A stretch of DNA of 64,000 nt from Brachyspira pilosicoli P43/6/78 (GCF_000325665.1 NC_019908.1:124001-188000); one strand, 5' to 3'. Shown: positions 1-10,068, counted from the first letter of the stretch. Made by a program: numbers and translations. The notes: a model not told the origin generated them from the sequence alone.

Positions 1-1083
1 TTTTTCTTATATCCTTCTTGACTTATATCGAAATATCCGCCGCCATTTTCTCTAAAACTTCCATCAGCATCATTTATACCATAAGGAACAAAAGCATTAG
101 CAGGAGTCTCTCCGCCTTTAGTTACTTGTTCTACTATATAATTTCTGTCTATAGCAAGAGCCAATGCCTTACGAACTCTAATATCTTTTAATACTTCATT
201 AGTAGTATTTAAACAATAAAAATATGAAGCAAGCATTGGTTTTATTTGTAATAATCCTTCTTCTTTTAATGTTGGTATATCCTGAGTTGGTAATATTCTA
301 GAAAAATCTATAGAACCTTCTTTGATGCCGGCAACAGAAGCAGTCTCATTTTGCATAAGAACAAATTTTAATTTCTCAGGTACAACATCATTGAAAGCCC
401 AATAATTTGTATTTTTTACCATTATTATGCTTTCATCTTGATTAATTTCAGTAGTTACAAAAGGACCATTTCCTATATAACTTTCAACATTTAAACTCCA
501 ACTATCACCATATTTTTCTATTATATCTTTTCTTACAGGATAAAAAGTTGTAAATGCTACAAGGTCTAAAAAGTATGCAGTAGGTGCTTCCAATGTAACT
601 TCTAAAGTATAATCATCTATAGCTTTTATTCCCAAACTATCAACAGGCATTTCTCCTGCTGTTATTGCTTTAGCATTTTTTACAGGCTCATGTTGAAAAC
701 TGTATTGGCTTCCAACAGCTGGGTCTACAACTCTTCTCCAAGCATAAACAAAATCATCAGCAACTACTGCTTTACCATCACTCCATTTAGCATTTGTTCT
801 TAAATGAAATATATATCTACTACCATCATCAAGTATTTCCCAATTCTTAGCAACGCCTCCTACAATCTTTCCTTCTTTAGATTTTGTAGTTAAACCTTCA
901 AATGCATGTATTACATAATAGCAAGCATCTAATGCAGTATTTAACCCAGGGTCTATTGTTTTTGGCTGAGGACCAGCATTAATAACAATAGTTTTATTGT
1001 CTAAATTACTTTTTCCGCCGCCGCAAGATAAAACGACAAATATAATCATTGGAAAAAAACAATATTAAAAATCGTTTATACAT
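1..1083 (-). pseudogene. OppA-like peptide ABC transporter substrate-binding lipoprotein, frameshifted and cut by the window edge
   Basis: The start codon is at 1083-1081, preceded by an AGGAG-like site. The first nine codons encode a basic, hydrophobic signal start (MYKRFLILF). A run of seven T (minus strand; 1053-1059) then moves the frame. Removing one T joins the start to a lipobox ending VVLSCGGG and to an open frame running to the window edge. That frame reads as an SBP_bac_5 (OppA/DppA) protein: it has the family-type PKTIDPG, HAFEGL, LRTNAKWSDG and FVYAWRRVVDP stretches, and its last codons (DISQEGYKK) match the middle of the paralogue at 2684-4298. Family role: periplasmic oligopeptide binding for an Opp importer; no permease genes are nearby. 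The ATG at 1049 lies in the body frame but leaves only eight residues before the Cys and no positive charge, so it is a poor substitute. The frameshift may be a sequencing error or slippage. Confidence 0.8.
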
Positions 1084-1273
1084 TTTAATACTCCTAAAAC
1101 ATTATTATTTATAGTAAAGAATTATAGAACACATATATCTTACTGTCAATAGTGTTATTATAAGAAGTAAGAAATATTTTTTGTTTTATAAAAAATATTG
1201 CTGAAATGTGTTGCAGTTATCTAATTAATTAAGATTTAAGTAATATAGATTAAATAAGATTAGAAAAAAAATA

Positions 1274-1304
1274 TTGACCCTAGAGTTTACTTTAATGATA
1301 TAAT
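1274..1304 (+). promoter_or_regulatory. Candidate sigma70 promoter for the alcohol dehydrogenase
   Basis: TTGACC at 1274-1279 and TATAAT at 1299-1304 are separated by 19 nt, slightly longer than optimal. The box lies about 30 nt upstream of the start at 1337, which has a GGAG ribosome site at 1324-1327. AT-rich background makes TATAAT alone weak evidence. Confidence 0.4.
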
Positions 1305-1336
1305 ATAATAAAAAATATAAAAATGGAGATTACAAA

Positions 1337-2566
1337 ATGAAAAAAGCTCTATTAATAATTGTGCTATTATATGTTATATCATGTAATAATTCTTCAAATG
1401 CACAAACGCAAAATAATAATGTATTTAATAATCAAAATAATTCCTCTAATGCAATGTATAATCAGGAGTTTAAAAAAGCTCCTATTAACATACAAACCAA
1501 TGCAAATGGAAGAGTAAAATCAAGAGGATTCGCTGCAGTTTCGGCTAATATGGATTTTAAATATCATGAATTTACAAGGCATGCAGTAGGAAGCAATGAT
1601 GTATTAATAGAAATACTTTATGCAGGAATATGCCATAGCGATATACATATGGTTGAAGGAAAGTCAAGCAATACTCCTTTGGTGGTAGGGCATGAGATAG
1701 CTGGAAGAGTTGTACAGGTTGGAAGTTCTGTAACAAAATTCAAAGTTGGTGATTTTGCCGGTGTAGGTTGTATGGTAAACTCTTGCGGAGAGTGTGAAAG
1801 CTGTTTAGATAATTTAGAACAATATTGTTTAAATAGAGCAGTTTATACTTATGGCTCAAGAGACAGATTCCATAATAATGAAATTACTCAAGGAGGTTAT
1901 TCTGACAATATAGTAGTATCCGAAGATTTTGCAATACTCATACCAGACAATGCAGAGCTTGATAAAATTGCTCCTCTTCTTTGTGCAGGCATTACCACAT
2001 ACTCACCAATAAAGGCAATGAATGTACAAAAAGGAGAAAAAATTGGCATTGCAGGTTTTGGAGGGCTTGGCTCTATGGCTGTAAAATATGCTGTTAAATT
2101 AGGGGCAGAAGTTACTGTATTTGACATTACAGAAGATAAAAGACAAGATGCTTTAAATATGGGAGCTGTAAAATATGTTAATGTAAATAATCCAGAAGAT
2201 TTAAAAAATATTAACAATACTCTTAATTATGTGATAAGCACAATTCCTGCATATTATGATGTTAATATGTATATGCGTATGCTTAAGAGGGGAGGTACTA
2301 TGTGTATATTAGGTCTTCCTCGCACATCAAAAATGCCTACACTAATAGCGATGGTAGGTCAGCATGGCAGTAAAAAACTATTCGGTTCACTTATAGGCGG
2401 AATAAAAGAAACTCAGGAAATGCTCAACTATTCTATAGAAAATAATATTTATCCTACTGTTGAAATAATAAAGGCAGATGCTAAAACTATATCAGAAGCA
2501 TACAGAAAAGTGATAGATGGAAAAGTTAAGTTTAGATATGTGATAGATATGCGTACTATGAAATAA
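1337..2566 (+). CDS. Zinc-dependent alcohol dehydrogenase with a lipoprotein signal peptide
   Basis: A 409-residue medium-chain zinc dehydrogenase of the cinnamyl-alcohol-dehydrogenase type, which oxidises alcohols or reduces aldehydes with NAD(P). Visible motifs: catalytic zinc ligands in GICHSDIH and VVGHEIAG plus the Cys of LLCAG; structural zinc cysteines in CGECESCLDNLEQYC; dinucleotide-binding GFGGLGSMAVKYA. All key residues look intact. The oddity is the N-terminus: KK, a hydrophobic stretch and the lipobox VISC (Cys16), then a linker of about 45 residues rich in Asn, Ser and Gln before the enzyme begins near residue 60. This predicts export and lipidation, unusual for an NAD(P) enzyme. 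The start is set by the GGAG site; no later Met gives a standard cytosolic start without cutting the linker. It stands alone between two OppA-like genes. Enzyme class sure; substrate unknown. Confidence 0.88.
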   Translation: MKKALLIIVLLYVISCNNSSNAQTQNNNVFNNQNNSSNAMYNQEFKKAPINIQTNANGRVKSRGFAAVSANMDFKYHEFTRHAVGSNDVLIEILYAGICHSDIHMVEGKSSNTPLVVGHEIAGRVVQVGSSVTKFKVGDFAGVGCMVNSCGECESCLDNLEQYCLNRAVYTYGSRDRFHNNEITQGGYSDNIVVSEDFAILIPDNAELDKIAPLLCAGITTYSPIKAMNVQKGEKIGIAGFGGLGSMAVKYAVKLGAEVTVFDITEDKRQDALNMGAVKYVNVNNPEDLKNINNTLNYVISTIPAYYDVNMYMRMLKRGGTMCILGLPRTSKMPTLIAMVGQHGSKKLFGSLIGGIKETQEMLNYSIENNIYPTVEIIKADAKTISEAYRKVIDGKVKFRYVIDMRTMK

Positions 2567-2613
2567 AATTATTATTTTATAAATAGCATTCACAATAATT
2601 TTTTATTAATTAA

Positions 2614-2640
2614 TTGATTTTTAATAATTGATGATATAAT
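2614..2640 (+). promoter_or_regulatory. Possible promoter for the second OppA-like gene
   Basis: TTGATT (2614-2619) and TATAAT (2635-2640) have a 15-nt spacer, a little short. It lies 44 nt upstream of the ATG at 2684, which has an AGGG site at 2671-2674. Confidence 0.35.
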
Positions 2641-2683
2641 ATATTTTTTAATTATTTATAAAAAACAAAAAGGGTATTGATTT

Positions 2684-4298
2684 ATGAAAAATATTATGCG
2701 TTTATTTTTTATTTTTTTATTATCAATAGGCTTGATAATAACATTTTGTTCATCAAAAAATAAAAAATCAAGGTGAAGGTTTATTTATAAATGTAGGTCC
2801 AGAGCCTAAAACTATAGACCCTACATTAAACATAGCATCAGATGCTTCAGTTTACATAATACATGCATTTGAAGGACTTACAACAAGAAACAAAGAAGGT
2901 GTATTAGTAGGCGGAGCTGCTGAAAGCTGGGATATAAGCGAAGACGGACTTACATATACATTCCATTTAAGAACTAATGGAAAATGGTCTGACGGAACTC
3001 CATTAACATCTAAAGATTTTGTATATTCTTGGAAGAGAGCTGTAGACCCTAAAACAGCAAGCGAATATAGTTATCAATTTGAGCCTGTAAAAAATGCTAT
3101 GGCTATTAATGCTAGTAAAATGGAATTGGATACTTTAGGAATAAGGGCTATTGATGATTATACTTTAGAGGTAACATTAGAAAAACCTACTGCATACTTT
3201 TTAGAGTTAACAGCATTTCCTACATTCTATCCTATTCGCGAGGATATTATAGAAAAGTATGGGGACACTTGGACTATTAATCCGGAAAGCTATATAGGAA
3301 ATGGTTCTTATGTAATGATAGAACGCAATATAGATAATAATATAATAATGGTAAAAAATACTAATTATTGGGATTATGAGAATTTAGTTCCAGAAAAAAT
3401 TACATTTGTTTTAATGGATAATCCTACAGCTTCAGTTGCTGGTATAAAAGAAGGTTCTCTACATTTTTCTGACAGAGTACCTGCTCAGGATATAGATACT
3501 CTAAAGGCAGAAGGATTACTTCAAATGGTTAAACGTCTTGGAACATATTATTATGCTGTAAACCATACTAATGAAGTTTTAAAAGATGGAAGAGTGAGAA
3601 AGGCTTTATCATTAGCTATAGACAGAAATTATATAGTTGATAATATAGTAAAAGCTGGTGTGCCTGCTGGTGCATTTGTGCCTTTTGGAGCTCCTGATGT
3701 TAATGGAGATTTCAGAGAAGTAGGCGGTGATTATATAAGTGTTAAGCCTGAAGATTATCAAAAAAATATAGAAGAAGCTAAAAAGTTAATGGAAGAAGCT
3801 GGATATACTAATGGAGAAGGTTTCCCTGTACTTCAATTTTTAGTTGATTCCAATAGAGAAATTCCTACATTTGAAGCTGTTCAGCAAATGTGGAAAGAAC
3901 ATTTAGGAATAGATACTTCTGTAAGTCAGCAAGAATGGGCTGTATTTTTACAAACATTATATACTGATAAAAATTATGTTATGGGAAGAAGCGGTTGGAC
4001 TGCTGATTATAATGATGCTATGACATTCTTGGGTATGTTTTTAAGTTATAGTCCTCAAAACCATGCTCTATTTACAAATAAAGAATATGATAATTTACTT
4101 CAAACTGCTATGAATACAATAGATCAGAATATCAGAATGGACGCTATGCATAAAGCTGAAAAAATATTTATGGATAATGATGTTATAATACCATTATATT
4201 ATTATGCTACACCTACTTTAGTTAGTCCTAAGTTGAAAGGTGTTGTATATGATAATTTGGCAAAACATAAATTTAGCTATGCTTATATAGAAAATTAA
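2684..4298 (+). pseudogene. OppA-like peptide ABC transporter substrate-binding lipoprotein, frameshifted after the signal peptide
   Basis: ATG at 2684 opens a 30-codon frame with a clear lipoprotein signal (MKNIMRLFFIFLLS, then ITFCSSKNK) and stops at 2774-2776. Removing one A from the short A runs around 2754-2767 joins it to the body frame, which reads GEGLFINVGPEPKTIDPT onward and stays open to 4298. The restored protein would be 537 residues, normal for OppA. The body has the SBP_bac_5 features HAFEGL, RTNGKWSDGTPL, FVYSWKRAVDPKTASEY and DGRVRKALSLAIDRNYIV. As written, the first in-frame ATG is at 3099, deep inside the fold, so that product would lack the signal and N-lobe. Family role: periplasmic peptide binding for an Opp importer. 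It is a paralogue of the gene at 1-1083, broken in nearly the same place. Confidence 0.85.
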
Positions 4299-4323
4299 TT
4301 ATTAGTATATTTAAAAATACTCA

Positions 4324-4370
4324 AGGTTGAGTAAGATGTTTAGTTATTATCTTATTCAGCCTTTTTATTT
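4324..4370 (+). terminator. Rho-independent terminator after the OppA-like gene
   Basis: A 13-bp stem (GGTTGAGTAAGAT with ATCTTATTCAGCC, two G-U pairs) is followed directly by TTTTT. It sits 26 nt after the stop codon. Confidence 0.78.
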
Positions 4371-4556
4371 TTAAACTTTTGTATACTAGTATTGTATATA
4401 ATAAAAAGATATATAAAGAATTATTAATTTTATTTATAGTTTTTATAAAAATAGATTCAATTATTTATTATTAAATATAAAAAATTATAGTTGCAATAAA
4501 TATCAAAATTTATAAATTATAATATTATTTATTTTATTAAAACTTTTGGATATGTT

Positions 4557-6183
4557 ATGAAACTCAATATAGAAAATTTGAATGATAAAAATTTTTGGGA
4601 AAATGCTAATATAGAAGTTCCTAAATATAATATAAATGATATTAGAAAAAATACAGCTAAAAAACCTACATGGATTCATTTTGGAGCTGGAAATATATTT
4701 AGAGGTTTTATAGCAGCAGTAGCTGATACACTCTTAAATGATAGTATAATAGATACTGGTATAATAGCAGTAGATACTCATGCTTTTGGAAGAGATGATG
4801 ATTATGATATGATTAATAAAGTTTATAAGCCTTTTGATAATCTTACTCTTTTAGCTTCTATTAAAAGCAATGGTGATATAGATAAAAAAATAATAGGAAG
4901 TATAACTGATATATTACATGCTGATTTTATTAATAATTATGATGCATTAAAAAAAATATTTATATCAAGCTCTCTTCAAATAGTGAGTTTTACTATTACA
5001 GAAAAAGGTTATTCAATAAAAGACTTAAATGGTAATTATACTAGCATAGTAGAAGAAGATATTGATAATGAGCCAAAAAAAGCAAAAAATATTATGAGTA
5101 TTATTGCTACTATGCTTTTAGAAAGATATAAAAACGGTGCCTTTCCTATAGCTATGCTTAGTGTAGATAACTGTTCAAATAATGGAGATAAATTAAAATC
5201 CTCTATTGTTGAAATATCTAGAGAATGGGTAAAAAGAGGTTATGCTGATAATGGCTTTGTAGAATATATTGAAGATAGCAAAAAGGTTTCTTTCCCATTA
5301 AGCATGGTTGATAAAATTACTCCAAGACCTTCTGAGATTATAGAAAAAAAATTAGAGTATATAGGACTTGAAGAAATGTCATTATTTAAAGTTGGTCATA
5401 ACAACATGGCTCCTTTTGTAAATGCTGAAAGTGTTGGATATTTAGTTGTAGAGGATTTATTTCCAAATGGAAGACCAAAGTTTGAAAAAGCTAATGTATA
5501 TGTAACAGACAGAATAACAGTTCAAACTGTAGAGAAAATGAAAGTTACAACTTGTTTAAATCCGCTTCATACAGCTTTAGCAATATTTGGCTGTTTACTA
5601 AATTATAATTTTATTTATGAAGAGATGAGAAATCCTTCATTAAAAAAATTAGTTGAAAAAATAGGTTATGATGAAGGCATGAAAGTAGTTGCTGACCCTA
5701 AAATTTTGAACCCTAAAGATTTTATAAAAGAAGTAATTGAAGAGCGTTTGGTAAATCCTTATATACCAGATTCCCCAAAAAGAATAGCAACAGACACTTC
5801 TCAAAAAATACCTATAAGATATGGAGAGACATTAAAATCTTATGTTAAAAATGGACTTGACATTTCTTCTTTAGTAGGCATACCTTTAACTATAGCAGCT
5901 TGGCTTAGGTATTTAGTGGGTATTGATGATAATGGAAAACCTATGGAAATAAGTCCAGACCCTATGCTTGAAGAATTACAAAAACATATAAAAAACATCA
6001 AGTTCAAATATAAAGAAACTATTGGAAATAATTTAAAGCCTATACTTTCTAATAAGATTATATTTGCTGTTGATTTATATGATGAAAAGATAAATTTAAG
6101 GAAAAAAAATAGAAAGTTATTTTAGTGAGATGATAAGTAAAGAAAATGCTGTAAAAGAATGTTTAGAAAAATATATAAAATAA
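4557..6183 (+). CDS. uxuB: Fructuronate reductase / D-mannonate oxidoreductase, frameshifted near the C-terminus
   Basis: A polyol-specific long-chain dehydrogenase that reduces D-fructuronate to D-mannonate with NADH in glucuronate breakdown. The N-terminal Rossmann motif GAGNIFRG (residues 43-50) and the MVDKITPRPSE and KVGHNNMAPF stretches are typical of the mannitol dehydrogenase family. As written the frame ends at 6125 with KKNRKLF. An eight-A run (6102-6109) precedes that stop; removing one A gives IESYFSEMISKENAVKECL and a stop at 6181-6183, total 541 residues, the usual family length, and 20 nt before uxuA. I therefore give the gene to 6183. The lost tail is short. Its neighbours uxuA, uxaC and the aldolase support UxuB over mannitol dehydrogenase. 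The 258-nt upstream gap holds a terminator and AT-rich sequence. Confidence 0.88.
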
Positions 6184-6203
6184 TTTAAGGAGAATTATTC
6201 ATT

Positions 6204-7271
6204 ATGATAATGACTTTAAGATGGTTTGGAAGTAGTTTTGATTCTGTAACTTTAAAACAAATTAGGCAAATACCTGGAGTAAAAGGCGTTATAACAACAT
6301 TATATGGAAGTAAAGTAGGAGAGGTTTGGAGAGATGAAGAAGTAAAAAATATAAAAAAAGAAGTAGAAGATGCAGGACTTAAAATATATGGTATAGAGAG
6401 TGTAAATATACATGATGATATAAAAATAGGGCTTCCTAGCAGAGATAAATATATAGAAAATTATATAAAAACATTAGAAGTTTTAGGTAAAAATGAAATT
6501 AATTTAGTATGCTATAATTTTATGCCTGTATTTGACTGGACTAGAAGCGATTTAGCAAAAGTTCGCCCTGATGGCTCTACTGTATTATCTTATGACCAAG
6601 AAATAATAGAAAAAATAGACCCAGAGAAAATGTTTGAACAAATTGATTCTAATTCTAATGGATTTGTACTTCCCGGCTGGGAGCCTGAAAGGTTGAGCAG
6701 ATTAAAAGAGCTTTTTGAAATGTATAAAAATGTTGATGATGAAAAGTTATTTGAAAACTTAAAATATTTCTTAAGTGCTGTAATGCCTACATGTGAGAAA
6801 TATAATATAAAAATGGCTATACACCCAGATGACCCTGCTTGGCCTGTATTTGGACTTCCTAGAATAATAGTTAATAAAGAAAATATTTTAAGAATGGTTA
6901 ATAGTGTTAATAGCTCTTGTAATGGAGTTACATTATGTGCGGGCTCTTTAGGCTCTAATCCTAAAAATGACATACCTGATATAATAAGAAGCTTAAAAGA
7001 CAAAATATTCTTTGCTCATGTAAGAAACTTAGAACATACAGCACCAGGTAAATTCCAAGAAGCGGCACACTTATCAAGCGACGGCTCAATGGATATGTTT
7101 GCTATTATGAAAGCATTTTATGATATAGGTTTTGAAGGACCATTTAGACCAGACCATGGAAGAGCTATTTGGGACGAAGTGTCTATGCCTGGTTATGGGC
7201 TTTATGACAGAGCATTGGGTGCTGTTTATTTACAAGGTTTATGGGAAGCAATAGATAAAATGAATAAGTAA
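6204..7271 (+). CDS. uxuA: Mannonate dehydratase
   Basis: A 355-residue UxuA-family enzyme that dehydrates D-mannonate to 2-keto-3-deoxy-D-gluconate. The start region MTLRWFGSSFDSVTLKQIRQ is characteristic, as are YNFMPVFDWTRSDL, the metal-site segments MAIHPDDPAWPVFGLPRI and FAHVRNLEH, and the C-terminal PDHGRAIWDE. Length is normal. The ribosome site AAGGAG at 6187-6192 lies 11 nt before the ATG at 6204; a second ATG two codons later (6210) is a possible alternative. It follows uxuB by 20 nt and precedes uxaC by about 80 nt, so the three are probably co-transcribed. Function is secure from motifs and context. Confidence 0.95.
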   Translation: MIMTLRWFGSSFDSVTLKQIRQIPGVKGVITTLYGSKVGEVWRDEEVKNIKKEVEDAGLKIYGIESVNIHDDIKIGLPSRDKYIENYIKTLEVLGKNEINLVCYNFMPVFDWTRSDLAKVRPDGSTVLSYDQEIIEKIDPEKMFEQIDSNSNGFVLPGWEPERLSRLKELFEMYKNVDDEKLFENLKYFLSAVMPTCEKYNIKMAIHPDDPAWPVFGLPRIIVNKENILRMVNSVNSSCNGVTLCAGSLGSNPKNDIPDIIRSLKDKIFFAHVRNLEHTAPGKFQEAAHLSSDGSMDMFAIMKAFYDIGFEGPFRPDHGRAIWDEVSMPGYGLYDRALGAVYLQGLWEAIDKMNK

Positions 7272-7354
7272 TTTAATAATATATTCTTTTTATTATTATT
7301 TATATATTGCATTTATTTGATTATACTATAGCATTATAAGAATAGGATAATATT

Positions 7355-8761
7355 ATGAAAACTTTTATGGGTGAAGATTTTTTATTGGGAAGCGAAACTG
7401 CAAAAACTCTTTTTTATAATTATGCTTGCCAAACTCCTATATTTGATTATCATTGTCATCTTAATCCGAAAGAAATTTTTGAAAATAAAAAATTTAATAA
7501 TCTAACAGAGATTTGGCTTTACAATGACCATTATAAATGGAGAATGATGAGGGCTAATGGTATAGATGAAAAGTTTATTACAGGTAATGGAGATGATTAT
7601 GATAAGTTTATTGCTTGGGTTAAAACATTATCTAACTTAATAGGTAATCCTCTCTATCATTGGAGTCATTTGGAGCTTCAGATGTATTTTGATATTTATG
7701 AAATTATTAACGAAGATAATGCTGATTTAATATGGAAAAAAGCAAATGAAAAATTAGAGAGTATGACTGTTAAAGATATTCTTAAAAAATTTAGAGTTCA
7801 TACAATAGGCACAACCGATGATCCAATAGATAATTTAGAATATCATAAATTAATTAATGAAGGTAAATCAAAAATAGGAAAGATTGATACAAAAGTAGTA
7901 CCATCTTTTAGACCGGATAAAGCTATAAATATAGAAATGTCTGATTTTAGTGATTATATAAAAAAGCTAGAAGAGGCAAGTAAAATAAATATTATAAATA
8001 TAAAATCATTAGTTGAAGCTTTATATAATAGAATAGATTATTTTAAAAGTTTAGGCTGTGTGTCAAGTGATTGTTCATTATCTGTAGTACCTTTTAATTT
8101 AGATGATGAAAAAAATATTGATAGTATTTTTAAAAAAGCTATGAATAAAGAAATATTATCTCATGAAGAAATAGAAAAATACAAAACATATATTCTCATA
8201 AAACTAATAAAAAAATATAGAGAATCAAATTTAGTTATGCAAATACATATTTCTGCAATGAGAAACAGTAATGAAGTAATGTTTAAAAAATTAGGTGCTG
8301 ATACTGGATATGATTCTATAGGAGATTCTAATATTATAGAGAAATTATCATTGTTATTAACAACAGCAAATAATGACGGAGGACTTCCAAAGATAATTTT
8401 TTATAGTTTAAACAAAAAAGATTATTATCCTCTTTCAACTCTTATGGGCTCTTTTCAAGATGGCGGCATAAAAGGTAAAATGCAGCTTGGTTCTGCTTGG
8501 TGGTTTTTAGACAATAAAGATGGAATTAAAGAGCAAATTAAAACTCTTGCTAATACTGCTTCATTAGGTTTATTTATTGGAATGCTTACAGATTCAAGAA
8601 GTTTTTTATCATATTCAAGACATGAATATTTTAGAAGGATATTGTGTGATATTATAGGGGAGTGGGCAGAGAATGGAGAAGTGCCTAATGATATTAAATA
8701 TTTAGGAAGTATTGTAGAGAATATATGCTTTAATAATGCCAATATTTACTTTAACAGTTAA
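7355..8761 (+). CDS. uxaC: Glucuronate isomerase (uronate isomerase)
   Basis: A 468-residue amidohydrolase-superfamily enzyme that converts D-glucuronate to D-fructuronate (and galacturonate to tagaturonate), the first step of the pathway in this cluster. The N-terminal metal motif HCHLNP (in YHCHLNPKEIF), LTEIWLYNDHYKWRMMRANG, TTDDP, MQIHISAMRN and the C-terminal TDSRSFLSYSRHEYFRRIL are hallmark UxaC segments. Length is normal. It lies between uxuA and the aldolase in the same direction with gaps of 83 and 99 nt. No dedicated glucuronate transporter or 2-keto-3-deoxygluconate kinase is in the window. Confidence 0.95.
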   Translation: MKTFMGEDFLLGSETAKTLFYNYACQTPIFDYHCHLNPKEIFENKKFNNLTEIWLYNDHYKWRMMRANGIDEKFITGNGDDYDKFIAWVKTLSNLIGNPLYHWSHLELQMYFDIYEIINEDNADLIWKKANEKLESMTVKDILKKFRVHTIGTTDDPIDNLEYHKLINEGKSKIGKIDTKVVPSFRPDKAINIEMSDFSDYIKKLEEASKINIINIKSLVEALYNRIDYFKSLGCVSSDCSLSVVPFNLDDEKNIDSIFKKAMNKEILSHEEIEKYKTYILIKLIKKYRESNLVMQIHISAMRNSNEVMFKKLGADTGYDSIGDSNIIEKLSLLLTTANNDGGLPKIIFYSLNKKDYYPLSTLMGSFQDGGIKGKMQLGSAWWFLDNKDGIKEQIKTLANTASLGLFIGMLTDSRSFLSYSRHEYFRRILCDIIGEWAENGEVPNDIKYLGSIVENICFNNANIYFNS

Positions 8762-8860
8762 ATATGATAGATTAAATTACTATAATATTAAACAAAAATA
8801 TTAATAATATGTAAATACAATTTTTATAAATAATAATAAAAATAATTTTATGGAATTTCT

Positions 8861-9493
8861 ATGTTAGAGAAATATATACAAACTAAAATAATACCAGTAG
8901 TAGTTGTAGAAAATGAAGATGAGACAAGAAAAATAGCAGAACTTTGTTTGGAGTTTCTTCCTTCTATAGAATTAACTTTAAGAACAGAATACGGATATAA
9001 AGCATTAGAAATATTAGCTAAAGATTATCCAAATATTCAAAGGTCTGCTGCTACAGTTTTAAATATAGAACAAGTTAAGAGAGTAGTTGATTTAGGCACA
9101 AATATAATAATAAGTCCTGGTTTTCAGCCTGCAATGCTTGAATATGCTAAAAATAAAAATTATTATTATATACCTGGTGCTGCTACTCCTTCTGAAGTTG
9201 AGCAATGTTTAGCTTATGGGTATAAATATATAAAGTTTTTTCATGCTGCTCTTTATGGTGGGATTAATTGGATAAAAAGCATCGCTCCTGTTTACAAGCA
9301 TACAGGTGTTAAATTTATGCCTTTAGGCGGAGTTAATATTGATAATGTAAAAGAATATTTGCAAAATGAATATGTATTTGCATGCGGAGGTACTTGGCTT
9401 TGTCCAAGGAATCTAATAGAAGAGAAAAATTGGAAAGAAATAAAAAGAAGATTTGAAGAGGCTAATAAATTAATAAAAGAACTTCAAAATTAA
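8861..9493 (+). CDS. eda: 2-keto-3-deoxy-6-phosphogluconate (KDPG) aldolase
   Basis: A 210-residue class I aldolase that cleaves KDPG to pyruvate and glyceraldehyde 3-phosphate, the last step of hexuronate catabolism. Typical family segments are seen: IIPVVVVEN at the start, the ELTLRT strand, the phosphate-site region ISPGFQP, PGAATPSEVEQ, and the Schiff-base lysine in YKYIKFFHA, followed by MPLGGVN and a glycine-rich ACGGTWLC end. Length matches the family. It ends the glucuronate cluster; a KDG kinase to supply its substrate must be elsewhere. KHG/KDPG dual activity cannot be excluded. Confidence 0.93.
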   Translation: MLEKYIQTKIIPVVVVENEDETRKIAELCLEFLPSIELTLRTEYGYKALEILAKDYPNIQRSAATVLNIEQVKRVVDLGTNIIISPGFQPAMLEYAKNKNYYYIPGAATPSEVEQCLAYGYKYIKFFHAALYGGINWIKSIAPVYKHTGVKFMPLGGVNIDNVKEYLQNEYVFACGGTWLCPRNLIEEKNWKEIKRRFEEANKLIKELQN

Positions 9494-9531
9494 TTATTTA
9501 TTTTTAATTGCTTTCAAACATTAAACCAATA

Positions 9532-9560
9532 TTGACATTATTATATTAACTTAATATAAT
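9532..9560 (+). promoter_or_regulatory. Consensus sigma70 promoter for the 9583-10848 gene pair
   Basis: Perfect TTGACA (9532-9537) and TATAAT (9555-9560) with a 17-nt spacer, 23 nt before the ATG at 9583 and followed by an AAGGA site at 9571-9575. This is the clearest promoter in the window. Confidence 0.78.
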
Positions 9561-9582
9561 AACTTTTATTAAGGAATGTTTT

Positions 9583-10068
9583 ATGGAATTAATTTTATAT
9601 ATAATAATAGGTATAATTTGGCTTATAGTTAGCCTAATACAAAAGGCAGCGAAAGGCAATTCAAAGAAGGTTAATAGAGGCAAAGCTATAAATAAAAAGG
9701 CTGCTACAAATAATAGAAAGTCTTATAATAGTGATGATGAAATATATAGAAATCTTAGAAAAAGCATAAGTGAATTAAAAAATATAAATGAAGATGAAGA
9801 AGATGACTTTTATGATGATGAGTATGAAACTAATAATGAAATATTAGAAGAGCAAAATAGATATGCTTCTAGGATAAGAGAAATAGAGTCTCAAAAGTCT
9901 AAAATTATGGAAGAAAGTCCAGTATTCAATAATGTAGTTAACAATAAAAAACATGTTAATCATATGCTTACTTCTTTGGATATAAAAAATGCTATTATAT
10001 ATAATGCCATATTAGAGCCTAAAAGAATAAACTATTATAGAAGATTAAAGAGAGAAACAAATAAATGA
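9583..10068 (+). CDS. Small single-pass membrane protein of unknown function
   Basis: A 161-residue protein I do not recognise. Residues 1-21 form a hydrophobic segment (MELILYIIIGIIWLIVSLIQ) and the rest is hydrophilic, with a basic stretch (KGNSKKVNRGKAINKKA), an acidic patch near residues 80-90 (NEDEEDDFYDDEY) and a basic C-terminus (NYYRRLKRETNK). This suggests an inner-membrane anchor with a cytosolic charged tail. It has its own strong promoter and ribosome site, and its stop overlaps the mazG start by four bases (ATGA, 10065-10068), so the two are translationally coupled. No enzyme motif is visible. Confidence 0.75.
   Translation: MELILYIIIGIIWLIVSLIQKAAKGNSKKVNRGKAINKKAATNNRKSYNSDDEIYRNLRKSISELKNINEDEEDDFYDDEYETNNEILEEQNRYASRIREIESQKSKIMEESPVFNNVVNNKKHVNHMLTSLDIKNAIIYNAILEPKRINYYRRLKRETNK

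Noticed and set aside
3099-4298. A 399-residue gene starting at 3099
   Set aside because: The frame is coding-like for 110 codons upstream of 3099 and joins a lipoprotein signal at 2684 once a one-base frameshift is removed; ATG 3099 is inside the fold.
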